Assembly (NCBI RefSeq): GCF_026239675.1
Contig: NZ_JAPIVQ010000006.1
Coordinates: forward strand, 372,001-436,000
Reading direction: 5' to 3'
DNA: 64,000 nt
From: Pedobacter sp. PLR
GTDB taxonomy: Bacteria; Bacteroidota; Bacteroidia; Sphingobacteriales; Sphingobacteriaceae
Below are positions 56,191 to 64,000 of the stretch, piece by piece (position 1 is the stretch's first letter; every line of letters begins with the position of its first letter). The position numbers were made by a program, and so were the translations under genes. The notes beneath the pieces were generated by a model. It saw only the letters and a list, made by a program, of their open reading frames with translations, searched no databases and was not told the DNA's origin.

Positions 56191-57732
56191 TTAAGAGGCC
56201 CAGCTATCACGGTCCAGACTGCGGTAATTAATTGCTTCCGCTAAATGTTCCGCTCTGATGTCCTCGGTTCCGGCCAGGTCTGCGATTGTTCTGGCTACTT
56301 TTAAGATCCTGTCGTAGGCCCTGGCAGATAAACCCAGCCTTTCCATGGCTTTTTTAATCAAGGCCTGGCCTTTCTTATCTATCTGACAAACCTGCCGCAC
56401 CATTCCCGAATTCATCTGCGCATTGCAATGCAGATCTGGTCTTCCCTGGAAGCGTATCCCCTGAATCGTTCTTGCGGCAATCACCCTTGCTCTGATGCGC
56501 TCACTTTTTTCGGCAGCGGCCGAAGAGGTTAACTCCTTAAAATTTACCGGTGTCACTTCCACATGGAGGTCTATCCGGTCCAGCAAAGGGCCGGAAATCT
56601 TACTCAGGTATTTTTGTACCAGACCGGAGCCACAGGTACATTCTTTCGTCGGGTGGTTGTAGAAACCACAAGGACATGGGTTCATGGAGGCGATCAGCAT
56701 AAAACTTGCCGGGTAACTCACACTTAATTTCGCTCTGGAAATGGTAATATTTCTATCTTCTAAAGGCTGACGCATTACTTCCAGTACGCTTCTTTTAAAT
56801 TCAGGCAGCTCATCGAGGAACAGTACCCCGTTATGAGCTAAGGAAATTTCTCCGGGCTGAGGATTTGCGCCGCCACCCACCAAAGCGACATCCGAAATCG
56901 TATGATGCGGACAACGATAGGGGCGACTCGTCATGAGTGCATCCAATGCATTCAGCTTTCCGGCTACGGAATGGATTTTAGTCGTTTCCAGCGCTTCCGG
57001 AATGCTCAATGGGGGTAAAATACTGGGCAGTCTCTTTGCCAGCATCGTTTTCCCGGCACCAGGCGGACCAATCAGAATTAAATTATGGCCACCGGCAGCC
57101 GCAATTTCTAAAGCCCGCTTGATATTTTCCTGACCCTTGACCTCAGAAAAATCATACTCAAAACCTTCTGGTAAAGGTAAAACGCCGGTTGTGGTATCCA
57201 GCAGCGTATGCGCGGGCTTATCCTCAGGGTGCTTAAAAAACGCGACCACCTCCATCAGGTTGTTCATTCCATATACCAGCAATTCGGTTACGATTGCTGC
57301 TTCTCTGGAATTGTCTTTGGGGAGTATAAAACCTCTGAATCCCGCCGCATGCGCCTGTATGGCTATCGGCAAGGCACCTCTGATCGGCTGTAATCCGCCG
57401 TCTAAGGAAAGTTCTCCCATAATGAAGTACTTATCGGTGTCTGTGGCTTCAATTTGCCCTGAGGCCGCGAGAATGGCGATGGCAATAGGAAGGTCGTAGG
57501 CAGAACCTTCTTTACGGATATCTGCGGGAGCGAGATTGATCACAATCTTCTGCCTGGGCATTTTTAACCCGGCCGACTGGATCGCAGTTTCTATCCTTCT
57601 TAAGCTTTCTCTGATCGTGTTATCCGGCAGGCCAACAATATGGTATTTGTTGCCGCCGCCAATGCAGACTTCAATTGTAATGGTGAGGGCATCGACGCCA
57701 AAAACAGCGCTTCCATAAGTTTTTACCAGCAT
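56191..57732 (-). CDS. YifB/ComM-type AAA+ ATPase (Mg-chelatase-like)
   Basis: Encodes 513 residues. A Lon-like N-terminal domain (about 1-165; IVINLAPADIRKEGSAYDLPIAI) precedes an AAA+ domain with Walker A GPPGAGKT (222-229), Walker B region GVLFLDELPEF and the MRQPLEDRNITISRA sensor segment. A C-terminal Mg-chelatase-like helical domain follows (GLSARAYDRILKVARTIADL). The cysteine cluster NPCPCGFYNHPTKECTCG is present. ComM relatives are branch-migration helicases used in natural transformation, so DNA uptake ability is possible but not shown. Confidence 0.93.
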   Translation of the reverse strand: MLVKTYGSAVFGVDALTITIEVCIGGGNKYHIVGLPDNTIRESLRRIETAIQSAGLKMPRQKIVINLAPADIRKEGSAYDLPIAIAILAASGQIEATDTDKYFIMGELSLDGGLQPIRGALPIAIQAHAAGFRGFILPKDNSREAAIVTELLVYGMNNLMEVVAFFKHPEDKPAHTLLDTTTGVLPLPEGFEYDFSEVKGQENIKRALEIAAAGGHNLILIGPPGAGKTMLAKRLPSILPPLSIPEALETTKIHSVAGKLNALDALMTSRPYRCPHHTISDVALVGGGANPQPGEISLAHNGVLFLDELPEFKRSVLEVMRQPLEDRNITISRAKLSVSYPASFMLIASMNPCPCGFYNHPTKECTCGSGLVQKYLSKISGPLLDRIDLHVEVTPVNFKELTSSAAAEKSERIRARVIAARTIQGIRFQGRPDLHCNAQMNSGMVRQVCQIDKKGQALIKKAMERLGLSARAYDRILKVARTIADLAGTEDIRAEHLAEAINYRSLDRDSWAS

Positions 57733-57810
57733 AGCTAACAGATCAGGTTCTGGTCTAATCTATGCGCATAACCTATATGGTGGTTGGAATCGGGTAAATA
57801 AAACGTAAAT

Positions 57811-57840
57811 AAAAAACCCGGCCTTGAAGGACCGGGTTTT
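57811..57840 (-). terminator. Terminator of ffh
   Basis: AAAACCCGGCC pairs with GG-CCGGGTTTT (one bulge), with A- and T-tracts on both sides. It lies 40 nt downstream of the ffh stop on the minus strand. Confidence 0.85.
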
Positions 57841-57879
57841 CCGTATTTATCAAAAAATATTCTTTTTAAAGCGCTAAAC

Positions 57880-59220
57880 CTACATTCTGCCCATTGGCAT
57901 TTTAGGCATGTTCTTCATCATTTTCGCTGCTGCTGCAGGATTAGAGAACTGCTTCATTACTTTACGCATATCTTCAAACTGTTTGATCAGTTTCGTAACA
58001 TCTTCAACTTTGTTTCCGGAACCTTTAGCAATCCTTGCGCGTCTGCTCTGTTCAATGCTATCCGGGTTTTCGCGTTCAAATTTGGTCATCGACTGAATAA
58101 TGGCTTCTACATTTTTAAAAGCATCATCTTCGATCTCCACATTCTTCATCATTTTGCTTACGCCAGGAATCATGCCCATCAAATCTTTCATGTTACCCAT
58201 CTTCTTGATCTGCTGAATCTGGCTGTAGAAATCGTTGAAATCGAACTTGTTCTTACGGATCTTCTTTTGAAGTTCTGCGGCTTCTTTCTCATCAAACTGC
58301 TCTTGTGCACGCTCAACAAGGGAAACCACGTCACCCATACCCAAGATACGTGAAGCCATTCTTTCCGGATAAAATACATCCAGGGCTTCCATTTTCTCAC
58401 CGGTACCAATAAATTTAATCGGCTTGTTCACTACCGATTTAATCGATAATGCCGCACCACCACGGGTATCACCATCCAGTTTGGTTAACACCACACCGGT
58501 AAAGTCTAACCTTTCATTAAATGTTTTTGCCGTATTCACCGCATCCTGTCCGGTCATGGCATCCACAACGAAAAGAATTTCGTGTGGTTTTGTATGTTCT
58601 TTTACGGCAGCGATCTCATTCATCATCTCCTCGTCTATTGCTAAACGACCTGCCGTATCAATAATAATTACATTGTTGTGGTTCTTTTTACCTTCAGCAA
58701 TACCTTCCATCGCGATAGCTACCGGATCTTTCGACGCGATATTCGCATATACAGGCACCCCAATCTGCTCCCCAAGGATCTGCAACTGGTCTACCGCCGC
58801 AGGGCGATACATATCACCTGCAACCAATAAAGGTTTTTTGCCTTTACTTTTCAGGTAATTGGCCAGTTTTCCGGCGAAGGTAGTTTTACCTGCACCATTC
58901 AGTCCGGCGATCAATATGATGGTAGGATTGGTTTTAAGATCTAACTCTGTCACTTCACCACCCATTAAGGCAGTCAGCTCATCGTTCATTACTTTGGTCA
59001 GCAACTGACCTGGAGAAACAGCGGTAAGTACATTTAAGCCCAGTGCTTTTTCTTTCACATCATCAGTGAAGCTCTTGGCTGTTTTGTAATTTACGTCGGC
59101 ATCTAACAAAGCCTTACGGATTTCTTTCATGGTTTCGGCCACGTTGATTTCTGTAATACTGCCTTGTCCTTTTAAAACTTTAAATGCACGGTCTAGTTTA
59201 TCCTGTAAATTTTCAAACAT
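57880..59220 (-). CDS. ffh: Signal recognition particle protein Ffh
   Basis: Encodes 446 residues. An N domain precedes the G domain with GLNGAGKTT (106-114), DTAGRL, TKLDGDTRGGAAL and GTGEKMEAL, followed by a Met-rich M domain to the C-terminal MMKNMPKMPMGRM. Ffh binds 4.5S RNA and signal sequences at the ribosome and docks to FtsY. A candidate promoter sits 38 nt upstream. Confidence 0.97.
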   Translation of the reverse strand: MFENLQDKLDRAFKVLKGQGSITEINVAETMKEIRKALLDADVNYKTAKSFTDDVKEKALGLNVLTAVSPGQLLTKVMNDELTALMGGEVTELDLKTNPTIILIAGLNGAGKTTFAGKLANYLKSKGKKPLLVAGDMYRPAAVDQLQILGEQIGVPVYANIASKDPVAIAMEGIAEGKKNHNNVIIIDTAGRLAIDEEMMNEIAAVKEHTKPHEILFVVDAMTGQDAVNTAKTFNERLDFTGVVLTKLDGDTRGGAALSIKSVVNKPIKFIGTGEKMEALDVFYPERMASRILGMGDVVSLVERAQEQFDEKEAAELQKKIRKNKFDFNDFYSQIQQIKKMGNMKDLMGMIPGVSKMMKNVEIEDDAFKNVEAIIQSMTKFERENPDSIEQSRRARIAKGSGNKVEDVTKLIKQFEDMRKVMKQFSNPAAAAKMMKNMPKMPMGRM

Positions 59221-59257
59221 TTTCTTTAATGCTTAGTGTTCAATTTTTTGTGAAAGC

Positions 59258-59265
59258 CAAAGTTA
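59258..59265 (-). promoter_or_regulatory. Candidate -7 box TAACTTTG for ffh
   Basis: On the minus strand it matches TAnnTTTG, 37 nt before the ffh ATG. Confidence 0.45.
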
Positions 59266-59304
59266 TTAAATTTGGCGGAATGAATGGGGAATAATTGCAA
59301 AGTA

Positions 59305-60327
59305 TTACCTCGGGAAAACAAACATCACGCCGAGGGCGAGTGTCTGACTTGCCTGGATTTTTGGATTTGTATCTTTATCTAACAAACCAACACCATTTAT
59401 ACTTACATTCATCAGTCTGTTTAGCTTAGAAGTTAAGGTGATATCCAGACGGTGATCTATGTTCGACAGTGCCCTGTCGTAAGGAATAAACATCTGATAC
59501 CTTGCCTTCAGCATTGTATTTGTAAAAATTTCTTTCTCAAAATTACTCACTATCTGGAAAGCCAGCTCATTTCTGAATGTTTTTCCTTTAGGCACCCCAT
59601 AATTAGATTCACTGCGGTTCACCGAATCAGGCGGGGTGATAAACAATTCCTCTGGTGCAAGAACGAAGGTTTGTTTGGCAGTACCTGTACCAATCCGGGT
59701 AGAGAAATACTTATTTGGCTTATACTCAAAACCCATGGATTCTGTTAAATAACCAGGCGACATAAACTTGGAGATCAGAATCTCCCTTTCTACGCCTGCT
59801 GCATCATTGAAATATTTAAATCCATTGTCAAATTGAGATTCAAAGTTGATGGAACCGAAGAAATACCAATTTTTTGAGAGCTGAATAGCGGCTTTATTGT
59901 CCCAGAATATACGATCTCTCGTCTTTTTCTGAAGCTGTCCTTTATTTCTTACCTTTCCATATTCCAGGATCAGTTCACTCACATAACTTAAGTTTTCTTT
60001 ACTATATTCTGCTTTATAATTGACTAAGCCACCTAAAGCAATGGAGTTTACTCCACCACCGGTCCAGTTATTGGAAAAGGAAGCCTGTGAGAAATTGATG
60101 CCTACAGAAGTTCTGGTTTTCCAGTAATTCACTTTCGCGTTTACTACAATCGGAGCAAGCGCTACCGGCTTGAAATTCAGGTTCCCCGTTCTGGAAGGCA
60201 GGGGACTGCGTTTAAGTTTGATGTCTAAACCTTTAGTATCGATAGGGATGCTATCTACTTCCTGAGCAAATGCGGAATTTAGGGACACGACTAAAGTCAA
60301 TAAGAAGCTGACGTAAAAAATCTTCAT
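59305..60327 (-). CDS. DUF3078 outer-membrane-type protein
   Basis: I used ATG 60327 (340 residues), which begins a signal peptide (KIFYVSFLLTLVVSLNSAFAQ). The protein is strand-rich with alternating aromatic residues and carries the DUF3078 hallmark WKTRTSVGINFSQASFSNNWTGGG, then repeated barrel-like strands to a final GVMFVFPR. It probably forms an outer-membrane beta-barrel of unknown function. Confidence 0.82.
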   Translation of the reverse strand: MKIFYVSFLLTLVVSLNSAFAQEVDSIPIDTKGLDIKLKRSPLPSRTGNLNFKPVALAPIVVNAKVNYWKTRTSVGINFSQASFSNNWTGGGVNSIALGGLVNYKAEYSKENLSYVSELILEYGKVRNKGQLQKKTRDRIFWDNKAAIQLSKNWYFFGSINFESQFDNGFKYFNDAAGVEREILISKFMSPGYLTESMGFEYKPNKYFSTRIGTGTAKQTFVLAPEELFITPPDSVNRSESNYGVPKGKTFRNELAFQIVSNFEKEIFTNTMLKARYQMFIPYDRALSNIDHRLDITLTSKLNRLMNVSINGVGLLDKDTNPKIQASQTLALGVMFVFPR

Positions 60328-60398
60328 TCCTACAAAGAAAAACAAAAATGTTGCTTATTAAAAGTTTAATAGCAAACTAATTGCAGATGCTGAGGTAA

Positions 60399-60734
60399 TT
60401 ACGGCTTTTCGGCACGATAAGGCCACCAGGAAAAGAACTTACGTCTCTTTAAATAGCTCAAATTCCGCTCATTGGCATAGGCTTCCCGCTCAAACCGGAT
60501 GTTGAAGTAGGCCAGATAGTGATTTTTGTAGCGATAAAGGTTCAGCAAATAGTTCAGTCCATACAAAATATAGAAGGGAATGATCAACAGCTCCAGTTGC
60601 TGGCGCAGGTGAATGCGCTCATGGTTGATTAAGATTGGATCGCTCTTTTGATTTTTATGTTGAAGAATGATAAAGGGAAAGATGGCCATGGCATTGGCAG
60701 ACATCCGGGGCCATATCACAAAGAAATACCTCAA
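60399..60734 (-). CDS. Small membrane protein with HExxH motif
   Basis: Encodes 111 residues. A first hydrophobic segment (about 14-25) is followed by NHERIHLRQQ (His38, Glu39, His42), a second hydrophobic helix (about 48-66) and NIRFEREAYANE (Glu82/Glu84). HExxH next to a membrane helix with a downstream Glu is the pattern of membrane zinc peptidases, but the protein is much shorter than known families; activity is inference. ATGA overlap with the upstream gene shows translational coupling. Confidence 0.65.
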   Translation of the reverse strand: MRYFFVIWPRMSANAMAIFPFIILQHKNQKSDPILINHERIHLRQQLELLIIPFYILYGLNYLLNLYRYKNHYLAYFNIRFEREAYANERNLSYLKRRKFFSWWPYRAEKP

Positions 60735-61498
60735 AACTGATCAATCGTTAATTTTGGTAGTGGCTGAAGCCGGAAAGCGGCCGGATTTCGCTTATAACTC
60801 GCATAACTATTTTTCAGGAAGACCACAAAAGCATAATCAGATGCCGTTAATGCAAACTGATAAGTCGGGCGGTACTGCTGCATAAAATCTGCGGCTTCAT
60901 AATCACCGATATGGAGTACTCTTTTGACATATTCCGGCTTAAACCGATAGTCAATAATTGCTTCTTTGTAATCTTTTTCGAGGATCTTTTGCAGGTGTCT
61001 CGCATTCTTGCCATCGCGGCTCAGCAGGTTGTAAATCGCATCAATACCCAATCCTACGCCTCCGGTTCCCAGATTCAACAGGTCTTTAGCTTTACCCTTA
61101 TCCAGGGCATATTTGTATTCTTTTAAGGTTAGTTCATGGCGCTGCTGAGGAGTATACTTTTCTCCGAGAATGGCTACTTCCCTCAGGTTGATACCCAAAG
61201 ATTTCAATTGAAAATAAACGGCTTTCTGACCTTTATAGACCATCGTATCCAGGGCATAACCTTGCAAAACGGCAAATAACGTGTCGCCAACAGCGGCTTT
61301 GATGGTAAATTCCCCTTTGGTATTGTTGTAAATACCTTCATCCTGACTGGAATTATAGATGTAAACCTTTGCCAGTCGTAATTTAGACTCCTTGTCAATC
61401 ACAAATCCCCGCACACCCGGTTGCTGAACAACTGCCTGCTGTGCAAAAATGTTAAAACTTAGGAAAGAAAGTAAAAAGAATAAACCTAACCGTTTCAT
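60731..61498 (-). CDS. Secreted protein with CarboxypepD-reg-like domain
   Basis: ATG 61498 gives 255 residues with a signal peptide (KRLGLFFLLSFLSFNIFAQ). GFVIDKESKLRLAKVYIYNSSQDEG and GEFTIKAAVGDTLFAVLQGY match a CarboxypepD-reg-like beta sandwich (about 30-110). The C-terminal part is helical and charged and not recognised. It is coupled by a 4-nt overlap to the small HExxH membrane protein, so the two may form a unit. Confidence 0.75.
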   Translation of the reverse strand: MKRLGLFFLLSFLSFNIFAQQAVVQQPGVRGFVIDKESKLRLAKVYIYNSSQDEGIYNNTKGEFTIKAAVGDTLFAVLQGYALDTMVYKGQKAVYFQLKSLGINLREVAILGEKYTPQQRHELTLKEYKYALDKGKAKDLLNLGTGGVGLGIDAIYNLLSRDGKNARHLQKILEKDYKEAIIDYRFKPEYVKRVLHIGDYEAADFMQQYRPTYQFALTASDYAFVVFLKNSYASYKRNPAAFRLQPLPKLTIDQF

Positions 61499-61504
61499 TA
61501 AATA

Positions 61505-61512
61505 CAAAATTA
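61505..61512 (-). promoter_or_regulatory. Candidate -7 box TAATTTTG
   Basis: On the minus strand it matches TAnnTTTG and ends 6 nt before ATG 61498. Confidence 0.45.
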
Positions 61513-61546
61513 CAAGATATCCAGCGCTCCGGATTAAAGATTAACA

Positions 61547-62458
61547 TTATTTAACTAAGATCAGTTTTTGTCCGATTTTAATTCCTTCTTCCGGAAGGCT
61601 ATTTAGCGTTTTAATGTCCTCAATGCTAATATTGAATCTTTTGGAAAGGTTATAAAGGGTGTCTCCTTTTTGTACGGTATAGGTTCTGCCGAGACCCGAA
61701 TTGTCTACAGGCTCTGATCCTGCAACTACGGTTCCTGTGGTGTCCGTTGGCGTTTTAATCACCTGCTTAGAAGGTGGAGTCGCTACCGGCATAAATTTTT
61801 TCTTTTCCTGAGTGATGCCCGCGTTGATTTCTGAAAACACCTTGTCTTCTCTTCTCAATTTCTCTCTTTCTGTTTCCGACTGATCATATTGATTCAGCTG
61901 GTATTTTTCAATGATATTGATCAACATGGCCGGATACTTAGGATTGGTGGCATAACCGGCTTTTTTTAGTCCGTAAGCCCAGTTTTTATAGTCATTCTTG
62001 TCCAATTCAAAAAGAAAACTGTAGCGTTTTCTTTTGAGAAACTGCGAATGATCTTTATAAGATTCTCTCGCATCTTTATACACGCGGAAGCAATCGTCAC
62101 TTTTATCGTCATCTTTATAATAAGCTTTTCCTTTCCATTCAGAAGTACATTTAATGCCAAAATGGTTGTTGGCAAATTTCGCCAGACTGCTGTTCCCGCT
62201 ACCGGATTCAATAATGCCTTGTGCCAGGGTAATACTGGCAGGGATTCCGAAAGCATTCATCTCTTCAATAGCCACTCCTTTAAACGACTCAATGTAGTTT
62301 AAAGTGGTATAAGAAGGCATATTTGGATTTGCTTTAGTCGCCGCTTTCTCTATTTGTTTGTTATTGCGACTGTATTGTTTGGTTTTACAGGCAAAGAATA
62401 AAGGGAGGATCAGGGCAAGGAGTACTATTCTACTTTTCATTAGAAAGTTATTGTTCAT
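61547..62458 (-). CDS. Glucosaminidase-LysM lipoprotein
   Basis: Encodes 303 residues. The lipoprotein signal ends in LFFAC. A glucosaminidase (GH73-like) domain at about 55-195 contains PASITLAQGIIESGSGNSSLAKFANNHFGIKC with the likely catalytic Glu, and YATNPKYPAMLINIIEKY. A C-terminal LysM follows (about 258-302, YTVQKGDTLYNLSKRFN). It should cut the GlcNAc-MurNAc bond of peptidoglycan in the periplasm. The start overlaps the upstream stop as TAATG, so translation is coupled; ATG 62440 is an alternative. Confidence 0.9.
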   Translation of the reverse strand: MNNNFLMKSRIVLLALILPLFFACKTKQYSRNNKQIEKAATKANPNMPSYTTLNYIESFKGVAIEEMNAFGIPASITLAQGIIESGSGNSSLAKFANNHFGIKCTSEWKGKAYYKDDDKSDDCFRVYKDARESYKDHSQFLKRKRYSFLFELDKNDYKNWAYGLKKAGYATNPKYPAMLINIIEKYQLNQYDQSETEREKLRREDKVFSEINAGITQEKKKFMPVATPPSKQVIKTPTDTTGTVVAGSEPVDNSGLGRTYTVQKGDTLYNLSKRFNISIEDIKTLNSLPEEGIKIGQKLILVK

Positions 62459-63141
62459 TAGATTCTTATTTTTTGTCCGGGTTTCAGGCGTATGCTCTTC
62501 AGTCCGTTCTTTTTCATAATTGCTTTTGTACTGGTATGGTAACGTTTGGCGATGGTACTTAAATTATCGCCGCTTTTTACGGTATATCTTCTTCCTGAGG
62601 CCGTCGAAGCCCTTTTTTTAGGGGTGTTTGACACTACCACTGCGGGTTCTACATAATCTTCCGGTCTTTCATCATATTGGTAAAGTTCGTATTTTTTGAT
62701 GAGACCAACGATTTGCGAGGTCCAGGAGCGACTGGCGGCATAGCCTCCACGGTGGATTCCTCTGGCCCAGGCGCGGTAATCATACTGATCATATTTGTCG
62801 AAAAGTGGGTTAAAAGTGGCCCTGCTTTTCAAAAACTCAATAAAATGATCATAAGAAGCTTCCACGGATTCATAATCTTTATAGGCGGAGCGGATTTCCG
62901 TATTGTTGTTGGGCCCCTTAATCCCGAAATGATTGTTCATGTAACGGGCAATTTTGCTTTGTCCGGAGGCCGATTCATGAATGGCAACGGCGATGATGAC
63001 GCTGGCCGGAATGCCATTGTCGCGCATGAGCTCCTGTGCGTGATCTACGCGCTCTGCAATATAATCTTCTGTACTTTGGGCCTGCGCAGCAACACTAAAA
63101 AGCGTGATGCTGAGCAAAATCGACCATAGTTTTTTAACCAT
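62458..63141 (-). CDS. Secreted glucosaminidase-LysM protein
   Basis: Encodes 227 residues with a plain signal peptide (to AQAQ), unlike the lipoprotein paralogue just downstream. The glucosaminidase domain has PASVIIAVAIHESASGQSKIARYMNNHFGIKG (likely catalytic Glu in HESASG) and YAASRSWTSQIVGLIKKYEL. One LysM is at the end (YTVKSGDNLSTIAKRYH). It starts 3 nt after the O-methyltransferase gene and overlaps its paralogue by 1 nt. The pair is a tandem duplication with one free and one anchored form. Confidence 0.9.
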   Translation of the reverse strand: MVKKLWSILLSITLFSVAAQAQSTEDYIAERVDHAQELMRDNGIPASVIIAVAIHESASGQSKIARYMNNHFGIKGPNNNTEIRSAYKDYESVEASYDHFIEFLKSRATFNPLFDKYDQYDYRAWARGIHRGGYAASRSWTSQIVGLIKKYELYQYDERPEDYVEPAVVVSNTPKKRASTASGRRYTVKSGDNLSTIAKRYHTSTKAIMKKNGLKSIRLKPGQKIRI

Positions 63142-63144
63142 ATT

Positions 63145-63780
63145 TTATTTTTTTCTGATGATAAACAGTCCGTCCCTAATGGGGAGGATCAGTTTTTCTA
63201 CACGGTCGTCTGCCGCTATTTTATCATTAAATGTACTTATATTTTTAGTTCCTTTATCCTGATCCGGGTTCAACACTTTTCCACTCCAAAGCACATTATC
63301 TACGATAATCAGTCCTCCGGGACGTATACGGTCGAAAATCTGGTCGTAATAAGTACCGTTATTTTTTTTATCGGCATCAATAAATACCAGGTCAAAAGTC
63401 TCGTCCAGTTCGTTAATCGTTTGCGTGGCATCCCCTAAAATGTAGCGGATTCTTTCCGGCTGAGGTGCAGCGGCAAGGTTACGGATCACCATTTCTTCCA
63501 GCTCTTCATTCTTATCGAGCGTATAAATAATCCCACCTGCTGTGAGACCTTCTGCCAGGCAGATGGTCGCATATCCGGTGAAAGTACCGATTTCTAAAAT
63601 CCTTGACGGACTGATCATTTTGCTTAAAAAGCTCAACACGCGACCTTGATAATGGCCGGAAATCATTCTCGGCATCAATACTTTAAGGTTGGTTTCCCTG
63701 TCTATTTTCTTCAGTAAATCCGATTCAGGTTCGCAGTAATTGAGCAGCAATTGCTGCATATCGTCATTAATCAGGCTCAT
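63145..63780 (-). CDS. Class I SAM-dependent O-methyltransferase
   Basis: Encodes 211 residues with SAM motif I (ILEIGTFTGYATICLAEGL), DLVFIDADKKNNGTYYDQI (metal and acidic loop) and GGLIIVDNVLWSGKV. This is the caffeoyl-CoA-type family, which in bacteria includes TrmR-like tRNA methyltransferases; the substrate here is unknown. It is the first gene of an operon with the two glucosaminidase-LysM genes. Confidence 0.9.
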   Translation of the reverse strand: MSLINDDMQQLLLNYCEPESDLLKKIDRETNLKVLMPRMISGHYQGRVLSFLSKMISPSRILEIGTFTGYATICLAEGLTAGGIIYTLDKNEELEEMVIRNLAAAPQPERIRYILGDATQTINELDETFDLVFIDADKKNNGTYYDQIFDRIRPGGLIIVDNVLWSGKVLNPDQDKGTKNISTFNDKIAADDRVEKLILPIRDGLFIIRKK

Positions 63781-63862
63781 AATTTATTTGTTCAGCATTC
63801 TTATTCTTATCATTTGATCTGTTGTGCAATTTGATCTGTGGTGTAAAAAAGGAATTGCACTA

Positions 63863-64000
63863 TTAACGGGGCTGTTCCATAAAATATTGCAGGATGATAG
63901 TTGCTGCAATGGTATCCACGCGATCTTTGTCTCTTCGGTCTTGTTTTTTAAGGCCACTCTGCATGATGGTTTGATGGGCCAGTTTAGAGGTAAAGCGCTC
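63863..64000 (-). CDS. ruvX: Holliday junction resolvase-like RuvX, C-terminal part
   Basis: The last 45 residues and stop (63863-63865) of a minus-strand gene that continues past the right edge. ERFTSKLAHQTIMQSG, KKQDRRDKDRVDTIAAT and IILQYF are the conserved end of YqgF/RuvX, including the late Asp in KDRVDTIAA. RuvX acts in 16S rRNA 5'-end maturation. Confidence 0.88.
   Translation of the reverse strand, partial: ERFTSKLAHQTIMQSGLKKQDRRDKDRVDTIAATIILQYFMEQPR

Overview
The window looks like the chromosome of a Bacteroidota bacterium, most likely Sphingobacteriaceae and Pedobacter-like. The evidence is: recurrent promoter boxes of the TAnnTTTG type, little Shine-Dalgarno signal, a short archaeal-type phosphatidylserine decarboxylase, DUF3078, HmuY-like and CarboxypepD-reg-like envelope proteins, an AsmA-like/GT51 fusion, and many secreted or lipoprotein hydrolases. 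No rRNA, tRNA, CRISPR array, insertion sequence or integrase was recognised.

Layout. 1-2.9 kb: the conserved rimM-trmD-rplS cluster, split by about 1.5 kb that carries two small paralogous genes and a possible gene remnant. 2.9-3.9 kb: a gene-poor stretch. 3.9-14.4 kb: a minus-strand operon (AsmA-like/GT51 glycosyltransferase, hpt, psd), then divergent mrp and a NifU-like scaffold, a secreted protein, M16 peptidase with peptide deformylase, an HmuY-like protein, and a membrane pair including DUF2157. 14.5-21.9 kb: htpG, a DUF4397 lipoprotein, an ECF sigma factor with a beta-barrel protein, and an M3 peptidase.

22.3-50.2 kb is the outstanding region. One uninterrupted gene of about 25.3 kb encodes a roughly 8,446-residue secreted protein. 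It has twelve modules of about 500-600 residues (beta-helix, choice-of-anchor Q-like end, putative Ig domain), then fifteen Big_4-like repeats of about 88 residues, then MBG-like, Listeria-Bacteroides-type and further domains. It is followed at 5 nt by a phage-tail-fibre-like secreted protein, and then by a secreted fibre protein ending in an S74 intramolecular chaperone. The two smaller proteins share an N-terminal domain. I read the three genes as one surface-fibre or giant-adhesin locus; that is inference.

50.3-64 kb: S9 peptidase, a TlpA-like thioredoxin, an LpoB/COG3014 lipoprotein cluster, YifB-type ATPase, ffh, DUF3078 protein, a small HExxH membrane protein with a secreted partner, an operon of an O-methyltransferase and two glucosaminidase-LysM proteins, and the end of ruvX. 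Peptidoglycan synthesis and remodelling (GT51, LpoB-like, two glucosaminidases) is a recurring theme.
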